NCBI RefSeq assembly: GCF_000003815.2
Contig: NC_049990.1
Location: 7,591,010-7,655,009, forward strand
DNA from: Branchiostoma floridae
Taxonomy: Eukaryota > Chordata > Leptocardii > Amphioxiformes > Branchiostomatidae
DNA: 64,000 bases
Direction: 5' to 3'
Part shown: one piece after another, positions 11,973 to 20,821 of the stretch
How the letters are laid out: each line of letters starts with the position of its first letter
Numbering within the stretch: position 1 is the stretch's first letter
Notes under the pieces: model-generated
Databases searched by the model: none
Seen by the model: only the letters and a program-made list of their open reading frames with translations
Told to the model about the DNA's origin: nothing
Position numbers and translations under genes: made by a program

Positions 11973-12091
11973 TCACGGGAGAGGAGAAATGAAAGGAAAA
12001 CAAAAGAACAAGGAGATCAACAACACCGTGGGTTTTGCCTCTCTGATTTTTCTACATTTCCACGATTCAATCCAATCGCTAACTTTGATGG

Positions 12092-12144
12092 CAACACAAC
12101 ACAACACAATACAACACAGCACAACAAAACACAACACAACACAT
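12092..12144 (+). repeat. (ACACA)n-type microsatellite
   Basis: Imperfect repeats of ACACAACACAACACAATACA. Reads open in several frames by low complexity only. Confidence 0.85.
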
Positions 12145-12330
12145 AAAGTCTGTAGCTTGCACAATATACATTTCAAGGAAGACAACAAGCTGCATTTTTT
12201 GCCAATTAATTGTTTGCAAGGAAGTAAAAATGTGGATATGGTGAGGACGGCCAAACACCTCTACTCTAAGACACGGATATTTTATAAGGATGATTTGCAT
12301 ACACAGTGACTCTAATGATTCGGTTCGCTT

Positions 12331-12430
12331 NNNNNNNNNNNNNNNNNNNNNNNNNNNNNNNNNNNNNNNNNNNNNNNNNNNNNNNNNNNNNNNNNNNNNN
12401 NNNNNNNNNNNNNNNNNNNNNNNNNNNNNN
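12331..12430. other. Assembly gap, 100 N
   Basis: Exactly 100 N. A LINE 3' end abuts it on the right. Confidence 0.95.
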
Positions 12431-12566
12431 GCTGTACTATTGTCTTTAGTCGACTGTATACGTTTGTTATTTGTTTGTTTGTTGAGGAATACGACAGACC
12501 TCTACCTGGCCCTTCGAATCATGAATGTACAGAAAATAAAGGTCATTCATTCATTCACACCATTCG
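12431..12566 (+). mobile_element. LINE 3' end with ATTC tail
   Basis: Ends AATGTACAGAAAATAAAGG then TCATTCATTCATTC, the same tail seen on the minus strand at 20411. The upstream part runs into an assembly gap (12331-12430), so its coding content is unknown. Confidence 0.6.
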
Positions 12567-13470
12567 TTCACTCATCGTTGCAACAGAAAGTAAAGAGGCA
12601 ACTTTCGAACTTGCAAATACTAACGAAAAAACATGACTACAAAATCCTACTTACTAAGTAATAAAGGCAATAAATCTGTGATATCATGTTACAATCAGGT
12701 GGGGCTTATCGCGCGTTTCAGATAAAAACAGTACAATATTGCAGGACTTATATTCGGGGGGAGGAGTCCCTGGAGTATACCGATTCCCGCTCTCACGGCT
12801 TCAAAGACTCCCCCGCCTGAAGTTCAAAGTAAATGTTTTTACCGTTAGGAGGCTGCACAACTCATCAGACCCGAGACGACACCGCAGTGAAAGGCTTCCG
12901 ACAGCATGGAAACGTGTTCTGAGCGCAGAAGGAGGGGTGAGGGGGAATACTTAGCGCGCGTAGCGTGAGCGACGGACGACAGCGTCCTGAAAAGTTTACA
13001 ACAAGAAAGTTTGTTTTGACTTATGTCGTCTTGGAGGGTGTGTAAGGGGTCTGAGCGAAACAGTAATTTAATTTTCTGTAAAAGTAGATCTACATGGATA
13101 TTTACAACAAAAAAATCTGTGAACGTCCCCAATAGCGCGCAAGAATAAACAGAAAAACACATTTGCATAGGTTTATTCTATGTAAATGAATTAATAGTTT
13201 AGAAGGTCCAAGGTTAGTTGAAACGGAAGCACAGACCAGCATATTAAACTTAGCCTCCATAGCAGGCTCTTAGGACCTTTTTCGTCGTTTTGTTCATAAT
13301 TTACCTTTGCTGGCCATTTCTTTTTGTACTATGTCGTTTGTACCACGGGCAAGTGTCTGTTCTATTATATTGATTTTAGGTCAAGGACAGGTTCATAGGT
13401 GAGGTGAAGTGAGGTACTGACCGAATGCGTGATACCTGCAACTTCAATATTGACATACAGTGCTATCTGC
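12567..13470. other. No identifiable gene
   Basis: A more GC-rich patch at about 12740-13010 has ORFs on both strands without a recognisable product. The last 100 bases probably include the 3' end of the LINE fragment on the minus strand. Confidence 0.5.
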
Positions 13471-13655
13471 CTATGTGCTTAGGCCAGGAGCTGGCCCCTT
13501 CCTCCGCTCCGTAAGAAGCCTCCAGGCAGCACGATCCTTTGCACTTGACTCCGCGAACTTTATACTCTGTCCAATGTCCTTTCCGATTTGGTCCCTCCAT
13601 TGCTTTGGGGGTCTCCCCCGTGGCCTTGGCTTTTGGAAATCCTGATGGTATGCTT
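13471..13655 (-). mobile_element. LINE ORF2 C-terminal fragment (reverse transcriptase tail)
   Basis: Read on the minus strand, the frame gives PRPRGRPPKQWRDQIGKDIG, then SSAKDRAAWRLLTE and KGPAPGL, ending at TAG (13471-13473). GRPxKxWxDxI followed by A-x-DRxxWRxL is the standard end of ORF2 in many LINEs. An in-frame TAA about 55 codons before the end cuts the frame upstream, so this is a dead, 5'-truncated copy. Confidence 0.75.
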
Positions 13656-15597
13656 AATACATACAATGCTATTGGGTCGATCTAATTCACTATGTAAAGA
13701 AATGGTAAGAACATAAATTTGTGTTTTGTCCTAATCTTACACAGAGCACCTTTAATCATCCAATACATCTGTTTGAAGATGATCCGGACCCCAGTTGGTG
13801 CACACGTGTGCCGGACCTGACCATATCGCCCATCGGATCTCGGCACGCCGATAGCCGAAACTGTTCATTAATTAAACACGTCCAGATCCTTATCGACGTA
13901 ACATACCATGACGGGTCCCTACGGCCCGGCCCGGCGCAAATCATGTCATCAGAAGATCCAACGATAAAAGGTGCCGCGAGAAACTCTGTCACAAAACCCT
14001 CGATTTGGTCATCTGGTGTCCTGTACTGTCAAGTACCTACTAAAAAATCAGTTGACACGATACTATTGTACTGATAAGGCCATATTGATTAGATTATATG
14101 GATGACATTTGCGCGCGCATCAATTTCGGTCCGTGTTTTATTGTAAATCGTACAGAGCAGATGCAAAATGAACAAATATAACGAAAACGGATACTTATGG
14201 CATATATCAAAGAAGATGTGTCTTATGTGAAATGTACATTGATGATTTATATGGAATAAAACTGAAAAATGTAGTTTTGTGGCATATCAAGGACAATAAG
14301 ATTTCAATAACTTTATTTTGCCATTCTAATTATCAACACTGTTTTAGATACTTTGCTACTTGTTGTGTAATGATTAGATTCCATTGCATTGTAGTGCAAT
14401 GTCGGTAGGGTTATATTTCTAATTCTATTAGATTTATTTATTTATCTATTTACTATAGTATTTGACTAAATTTACTTCTTAGCTGGTTTCCTGACGCTAT
14501 TTCGGTAGTAGACACAAATACTGGTATTTTACAAAAACACAGTGCTTGTGCTTTTCAGATAATTTTTAGGACATTTTAGTAGTAGTATGAGTAGGGCGTT
14601 TACCGGCTCCATGACTATAACATTTAATAGTCATTTCTTCTACAAAACTTTCTCAACCCACTATTTTCCAAACGCAGACGTCTAGACATTATACATCAGT
14701 AGAAACACAACTCGGAATCTTCTATTGTTCAGGTTGTTGTTTGAGGTTTACAGAAGAAAACAAGTTCTTACCGTGTTGTGTTGATGTTGGGTTTTCCCGG
14801 ATCATGCGCACACGTGGTCGCGTGAGGGATCGTTCGGCGGTACGAGGCCCCATATGGGGTGTGTGTCGACAACAGAGGCACCGGCGATTAGCGCAATTTT
14901 ACGGCGCATGCTGATCAGCCTTTGATAGACCCTTTCTACTAGCGCGGACATCTGACTTCAGTTTGGGACGGAGCGATGCTGCACATATTTCTTACACCAT
15001 ACATCATACATCATACATCTGATAGGCCGGATAGCGGTCATTCAGGTTCAAAACGATTAAAGGCAATTGAGTCCAGTGGGAAACTAGGCAAAGTAAATCT
15101 GAGTCGGTTGTTATGTAGTTTTATCTTATTTTACTTTTGGAAAATCAATCCATAGTTTATCATTGACATTGTGCAGTACATTAAGATATCAGGTATTCTA
15201 TTTGTGTATTACATCTTATCAGTCTGTTAACCCTTTCTCTTTTTTCAATACTACTTCAATCTTTGCCTATATTTCTTTCGACTCTTCTTTTTACTTTTAA
15301 CGTTAATTATCTTGGATTTCTTTTTGCTCTTCTCAACGAATACAAGTTGAGGCATTTTGTACAAGAACGAAGTTGTAACTATTGTACCCTATCAAAAGTT
15401 ACAGCCTACACTTCTACCCTAATTTTAACGGGTCTAAAGCAAAATAATCAAAATTTCAAAGTAGATAGCTATAATTTTCTTTATTACAAAGTTTTTTTTC
15501 TTGGACATTAACAGTATGTGTACGCATATGAGCATCGTATGTTTTATAACTGTACTGTGTTATTCCGAAGACCGTCTGTGCTGAAGGCTAGCTAAAA
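13656..15597. other. No identifiable gene
   Basis: ORF 13721-14074 overlaps an opposite ORF and has no recognised domain. From 14080 on the DNA is very AT-rich, with a CATACAT short repeat at about 14996-15018. Confidence 0.5.
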
Positions 15598-15751
15598 TAG
15601 CCTGGGTGCCAGACTGTTTCCAAGGCCTGTATACACCAGCTCGTCAGCTCTAGTATAGGGTTGGCATGCCCGAAGAAGTTTTACCACAGGTTTAGACTTT
15701 TGAGCTGAGCTGGCCTATTTGGGCCCTGGAAACAGTCTGGCATCCAGGCTA
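15598..15751. mobile_element. TAGCCTGG-family MITE, 154 bp
   Basis: The left end TAGCCTGGGTGCCAGACTGT is repeated in inverted form at the right end (ACAGTCTGGCATCCAGGCTA), with one mismatch over 20 bases; the pairing extends a few bases further inward. The interior is non-coding. I see no clear target duplication. Confidence 0.75.
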
Positions 15752-16412
15752 AACTCGGGACTCTTTTGGGACCGCAAACCGTTCCCAGCCTTCCGAGGCC
15801 TGGCGACTGGGGCGTGAAGAATCGGTCGGAAAGAACAGAAGAGAGCGGAGCGCTGCTTCCTATTTGCTACGGAGTCGTGTGTCTGACGACTCGCCGCTAG
15901 CGGCACGCTATATGGATGTGAATAACACCTGTGGAGAGGGGTGAGGGGTGGGGAGGGGGGCGGCCGTGAGGAGCCGTGAGAGCTAATGACTCTCTTCCGG
16001 GTTAGAGTAAATTTCCAAGCAGATATTGGGTCTGGCTCTGTGTTTTAAGCGCGTTTTTAAAGGCTTTTCTATGGTGTGTTTTTTTAAATAGTTGTTCACA
16101 TTGTACATAATTAGTTCTCTAGGGATAAAAACGCGGACCTCTAGAAAGACGTAGAAAATACTGAGGAGGGTCTGCATGGGGGTCCCGACAACGCTTTACT
16201 CTGAGTTCAGCAGAACACCCTTTAGCCTTTAGTATTAGTACTATATATTTGGTCGAGTCGCTACGAATTACATGAATAAGACTGATTCTCCTTGGAATTA
16301 CGGGAGATCGGAAAATGCCAAGGCTGCCTAATCTCGAACCAGATCCACGGTGCGTAATGTATAGTATCAAACTTCCCTGTTTGGGTGAAGGCAGATCTCC
16401 GGTGCCCGTTTG

Positions 16413-16487
16413 ACTCCCTTGGCCGGCTACACTCCTTGGCCAGCTTTGATATTATCTTATGGCACCGTAGGATCTGCTTGGAGATTA
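16413..16487 (-). mobile_element. Solo arm of the CTCCAAGCAG family
   Basis: Matches the arm at 17943-18018 in the same orientation, through GGCTACACTCCTTGGCCAGC and GTAGGATCTGCTTGGAGATT. I see no matching inverted arm close by, so it is either a solo end or the outer arm of a larger rearranged element. Confidence 0.55.
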
Positions 16488-17019
16488 AAGGCTGCCGTGC
16501 CTTACGGAAATGAACGGACCCTCAATGAGCCGGAGAGTCATCTGCCAGAAGACACCGGATACAGGTGGTCGAATCAGTAACGCTGTAATTCCTTCCGCAT
16601 AATAATCAACGCAGGTGGCTGCCATCCTCTACTGAGGTGAAGCGTGATGCTTTTTAGTACAAGAAGTATAATGCTGGGTTTGGTTTGGTATGATTCGGAT
16701 CTCCATTACATTAGCGACTGATGACAGGAAGGGAAGAAAGCTGACAAAACGCCTAAACGACACTATGCCGGACATACTGCTTGGAACTAGCGACACCTTA
16801 AAAAAACACAGTCAATGTCACAAAATCATTACAAAAAAAAAACATTACGCCATATAACTCATATTCAAGCAGATGGTGGGTGCAGCTAGCTCTAAGTGTA
16901 CTGCGCGTGAGTTTTAGGCTTTATAAGGCGGTCCGCATTTTTGTCGCTTACCCTCCCAAAATATTGACCATTGTAAAAAGGTCCATGATGAAGCCCCTAA
17001 AACTACATCTGCTTGGATC

Positions 17020-17275
17020 CAGAGATTGAAATTTCATTTCGTGGTAAAGAAAGTGGGAAAGAACTTTTTTGTTGAGTTCTGCATTGGAAACACACATTTG
17101 CTAGCCTGGTATCCAGCCGATAGGAGAGCAGAGAAGAGACTCGGGAACTATATTACGGCTGGATACCAGGCTACACATTTGCGGCGTCATGAATTCGCGA
17201 CAGAGAAATCACCGCGAACACCGCGAATACAAAACGACCACGAGACTTTACAATACTTGTCCCATCAAGAATATA
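17020..17275. mobile_element. Degenerate CGCGGT-type element split by a younger MITE
   Basis: Left part has ATTTCATTTCGTGGTAAAG. The right part has GAATTCGCGAC, ACCGCGAACACCGCGAAT and CTTTACAATA, a worn form of the CGCGGT family. The 72-bp element at 17102-17173 sits between the two halves. An open frame over 17026-17439 is made from these repeats and is not a gene. Confidence 0.5.
17102..17173. mobile_element. 72-bp TAGCCTGG-family MITE with perfect 9-bp target duplication
   Basis: Perfect 18-bp terminal inverted repeats: TAGCCTGGTATCCAGCCG at 17102-17119 and its reverse complement at 17156-17173. They flank a 36-bp spacer. The flanks are identical, CACATTTGC at 17093-17101 and at 17174-17182. 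A 9-bp duplication is usual for Mutator-like transposition, against 8 bp for hAT and 2 bp for mariner. It is inserted in a degenerate older element. Confidence 0.85.
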
Positions 17276-17616
17276 ACCTCCTTGGTCCCATCTTCCCAGA
17301 GATACACACACACACATATCTGTCAGCCCGGACCTACATAACAAGACCACTTAGCACGCTGCACCCGTGCAGGGGATCACTTACACCGCGTTTATTGCTC
17401 AAGAGAGCGAGAACTAACTCCGTGAGACGATCTTGTTGACAGGAGGGGCCCGCCAGGACCGGGCGGAAGGTGTGCCCGATGACCCCTACAGTCCCTCCAA
17501 GGTCAACACGGCCAGGCCTGACCTGCGTGATATGTTAATCTGCACCAGACGTGGATACTGTACAGTATTGCAATTACAAGTTAGAAATATCTCCAAGCCG
17601 ATGTGTGGACCTGACC

Positions 17617-18018
17617 TAATCTCCAAGCAGATCCTACGATAGCATAAGATAGTATCAAAAGCTGGCCAGTGGAGTGAAGCCGGCTAGNNNNNNNNNNNNN
17701 NNNNNNNNNNNNNNNNNNNNNNNNNNNNNNNNNNNNNNNNNNNNNNNNNNNNNNNNNNNNNNNNNNNNNNNNNNNNNNNNNNNNNNNTCAAACCTAAGTT
17801 TGGCTGGCGTACTTCAAGAAAAATGACAAAATAGACAGCCCGATAAATACGACTAAAAAAACGTTAAAAAAACAGCCGGAGCCTAACCTCTGCTTGGAGA
17901 GTAGGCTTAGGAGTGTGTTTCGCTACCGCGGCATGGCAAATAGACACCTCTTGGCTGACTACACTCCTTGGCCAGTTTGGCCTATCTTATGCCATTGTAG
18001 GATCTGCTTGGAGATTAG
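17617..18018. mobile_element. CTCCAAGCAG-family element with long inverted arms around an assembly gap
   Basis: The left arm begins TAATCTCCAAGCAGATCCTA (about 17617) and runs to the gap. The right arm (about 17943-18018) is its inverted copy ending GTAGGATCTGCTTGGAGATT. Arms of about 70 bp diverge by several bases. The 100-N gap and a segment with CCTCTGCTTGGAGAG lie between them. Confidence 0.65.
17688..17787. other. Assembly gap, 100 N
   Basis: Exactly 100 N, between inverted arms of the CTCCAAGCAG-family element. Confidence 0.95.
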
Positions 18019-18029
18019 ACCTGACCCAG

Positions 18030-18560
18030 TCTCTGCGTTTTTACCTGATGATACATGATGATTCCAATGTGAATTAGGCTTAGCTGCCAGTGGTGTCACC
18101 CTCCTGTCTCTCACAGACGGTCACAGTACTTTATCTCCCCCCAGCACAGATCAGACCGATTTTGTGCGCATTTGCTTTTTTACTACTAGGAGAAAACTCA
18201 CGTAACACTGTCTTACGTGATCTCATGTCTATGTACATGTGTTTTACGCGTGATTCTGTGTGATCTTTATTTTGTACCTCTCGCTTCTTGCAAGGAGAAT
18301 ACGCGTAAAACTCTGAGCTATCGTAGACACATGCATTTGCATCTCCATGGTGGTCTAAAGTTGACCAAAAAGTGATAATTTCTAAGCCCTTTATCAATAA
18401 AGTTTTAAAAAAACGTCTCGGGGTACTTACTACCTGCATGTCAAAGTTCAGATCATTTGGAAAAAAAAACGGAAAAGTTTAATCCATTTAAAGATTTGAA
18501 AGTAGGAGGAGAAGAAGAGACGCGACAAAAACATTTCAATCTATGAAATATAAAGGCAAT
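18030..18560. other. No identifiable gene
   Basis: Unassigned AT-rich sequence between the CTCCAAGCAG-family element and the candidate minus-strand ORF at 18.7 kb. Nothing recognisable. Confidence 0.5.
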
Positions 18561-18654
18561 GAAATTTAAAAAAAATGAAAATATGGAATGAAATATCTAA
18601 AAAAAACTACTTGTCTTGCGAATAGGCATCGCCAGGATAAACACACAGCAGTCT

Positions 18655-18798
18655 CTACAACAGCATCTCCGTTTCCGGGAAATGCTGCAGGTATTTCCTG
18701 AAGACTCGGCAGGAGCAGAAATGTTGTACTTCTATCTCCATGACAAAGCACACGCTGGAGCACACGCCGCTCTTCATGAATACAGTGCTCGTTGCCAT
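18655..18798 (-). CDS. Candidate small ORF behind an NRF-1 site, 47 aa, unrecognised
   Basis: The minus-strand ATG at 18798 has A at -3 and G at +4, an optimal start context, and runs 47 codons to TAG at 18655-18657. The peptide has two cysteine pairs (SGVCSSVC and HFCSC) near the middle and ends KYLQHFPETEMLL. About 100 bp upstream on the same strand is an NRF-1 palindrome (18897-18906). I know no family for it. It may be a micropeptide, a first exon, or chance; an overlapping plus-strand frame of 77 codons also exists. Confidence 0.25.
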   Translation of the reverse strand: MATSTVFMKSGVCSSVCFVMEIEVQHFCSCRVFRKYLQHFPETEMLL

Positions 18799-18861
18799 TG
18801 TGAAAGAAAACTAGATCACGTCAGCAATGTCCTTGATGTCAAATCATGATGTTTTTGTTTA

Positions 18862-18910
18862 TCACGTGTAGAACTACAAGTGGGTCAAGGCAAAAGCGCG
18901 CATGCGCAGT
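18862..18910 (-). promoter_or_regulatory. NRF-1 palindrome with nearby E-box
   Basis: GCGCATGCGC occurs at 18897-18906 within AAAGCGCGCATGCGCAG, and TCACGTGT at about 18862-18869 holds an E-box core. These are common in TATA-less promoters. The same perfect decamer lies upstream of Zic at 32896. Confidence 0.35.
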
Positions 18911-19169
18911 TGGCTTCTAACCTTGGCGACTAAAGAGCCTTAAACCTTCCTGCACATCCTGTTTGTTTCACCTTGATGTCATTGCGTTTTGAAGGTCAAA
19001 ATAAACTCAGAACGAAAGTTTAAAAACTAACTTTGATTGGCCGTATCTCCACTGTTCCATCAGACTGTATACGTTTTATTGTATATTATTGGAAAATTTG
19101 TGTAATTTCCTTGCCTATGACATCCCATTTACTTTGATAGTGAATCACTCACCACATAAAAGTCGCATA

Positions 19170-19371
19170 ATACCCCTGTCACAGTTGGCAATCACCAGAG
19201 CCTCGCTTATCACAACTTTATTGCACAATAATTGTACAAGGTACAAAGTATGGCTTATATGTGACAGGGACGGTTTTCATGTGAAAAATACGCGCAACCA
19301 TTTGTCGATCTTAAATATGGCCGATTTTCCATGGATACGCCCGAAGATGGTGGATGATGTGACAGGGGCAT
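19170..19371. mobile_element. Candidate MITE with TACCCCTGTCACA ends
   Basis: CCCCTGTCACA at 19173-19183 and TGTGACAGGGG at 19358-19368 are perfect inverted repeats about 200 bp apart. A third related block, ATGTGACAGGGA, lies at about 19259-19270. Flanks are AT-rich (ATAA on the left, TTTATAA on the right). No coding is visible. Confidence 0.5.
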
Positions 19372-20077
19372 TTATAAGCAGCCTGGTATTCGTTCTTTTG
19401 CAATCACGATAAGGTGGATATCAATTATAATACATAATGCACAGAAAGTGTAATCCCCAAATTAACACAACAAATCTGTTACAAGCAAGAGAGATGTCTG
19501 TATCACGTGACTGGTGACCGTCTGTGTATCGTGGGACTTTTGAAGTCATAGCGAGAAATATCCATCGTGATGATGATGATAGATTATGTGTTATTATTTC
19601 GTTATTATAACTCCTATGTGATATTGAGTTGTCCCTTTCGTAATTTCTTTGGATTGAAATGTATAATACATACAAGTGTCAGTGAAGTTGTATGTCCAGT
19701 GTGAGAAAGGGGGAAGAATTGCGGAATGTCGCCTAAAAAATGTTTACCCTATCATGAATGAATTAAAATATCACATAACAGCGTATTTCCCATGCAACAC
19801 TAACGTTATGTATATTGAAATCATGGGCAGGGCAAGACAGAAGCGATGCAATTGAACGATTTTAGACGGGTTGTGAATGAAAATAAATTTAGATCATGGA
19901 TTGACATGGAAGTTATATACGACTACGTCCTTGCTTAAGAGATTGCAAAGAAGTTTGCAAGCATGTCCCCTCTTATTTCATTTCACTCTCTGTCAAGTTC
20001 TGAGTTCCATTGACGTTTCGTTGCGTGGCGTGGAAGCCAGGCTGTTTCCAGTGTATACATGCTAGTATTGCATAGGC

Positions 20078-20364
20078 TAGCCTGGATACCAGACCCCAAC
20101 CCCATCTCAAAGATATTTATAGATATACTGTAAATGCAAAAAAGTTCGCGGGAATTTAATTTCGCGGTAGCGGGAAAAAGACTTTTCGCGGTAGTTTAAG
20201 TTCGCGGTAGCACCATGCACTGTAGTCTCCTACTGCCATGGAAATATGTTCGCGGTGGTTTTAAGTTCGCGGTAAAGCGGCCAACGCGAAAACCGCAAAC
20301 ATTAAACCCCCCGCGAAAGTTCCTGCATTTACATAGATAGGGCTGGAGTCTGGTATCCAGGCTA
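20078..20364. mobile_element. TAGCCTGG-family MITE carrying a nested insertion
   Basis: Left end TAGCCTGGATACCAGACCCC, right end GGTCTGG-like repeat closing in TATCCAGGCTA. The interior is almost entirely a second element of another family (20126-20333), so the outer element is older. Remnants of the same TAGCCTGG family lie just to the left (AGCCAGGCTGTTTCC, about 20036). Confidence 0.75.
20126..20333. mobile_element. CGCGGT-family MITE nested inside a TAGCCTGG MITE
   Basis: Starts TACTGTAAATGC and ends TGCATTTACA, with TTCGCGGTAGCGGG and TTCGCGGTGGTTTTAAG blocks like the copy at 11.5 kb. It sits between the arms of the host MITE. ATAGATA-like sequence occurs on both sides and may be a target duplication. 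Confidence 0.75.
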
Positions 20365-20410
20365 TGCATATGCTTGCTCCCGGGCTCTAGGGCCAACATG
20401 CCCCCAGCTT

Positions 20411-20821
20411 AATGAATGAATGAATGACCTTTATTGTACATTTGTGCTCAAACAAGCTAAGTACAGGTCGTAGCGCTAGTGATAAGGTACAATTTTGACA
20501 AAAAAGGTATCTTATTATCTCTACATATGCTAATACATTCAAGTATGTACAAGTTCAACTTCTTCTCGCTTCTTAAAACAGTTATAAACATAAGGACAAA
20601 TGGAATCAATAATATATGGTTTATCTAATTGCATGAGAAATATGAATTTTTACGTGGTATTCAAGTATCGGAAATGTGGGAACATATGTTGTATATTTTC
20701 AAAAAGGACGTTTCTTTCGTTGTTGTATAAGGTACAGTCAACAATAAAGTGACACTCATCCTCTATCTTATTCAAGTTACAGTATTGGCAGATTCTTTCT
20801 TCCAGAGGAATTTAACCACAG
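20411..20821 (-). mobile_element. 5'-truncated LINE: ORF2 zinc-knuckle end plus 3' UTR with ATTC tail
   Basis: The minus strand from about 20821 encodes IPLEERICQYC, then IEDECHFIVDC and LYNNER, with a stop at 20650-20652. The C-x2-C-x9-H-x4-C pattern with EDExHF is the zinc-binding C-terminus found in CR1/L2-like LINE ORF2. After about 240 bp of 3' UTR comes AATAAAGGTCATTCATTCAT, a simple-repeat LINE tail. A stop just upstream of IPLEE marks the truncation or decay. Confidence 0.75.

Noticed and set aside
17026-17439. 137-codon ORF
   Set aside because: It starts in a worn MITE and reads through a nested 72-bp MITE and a simple repeat.
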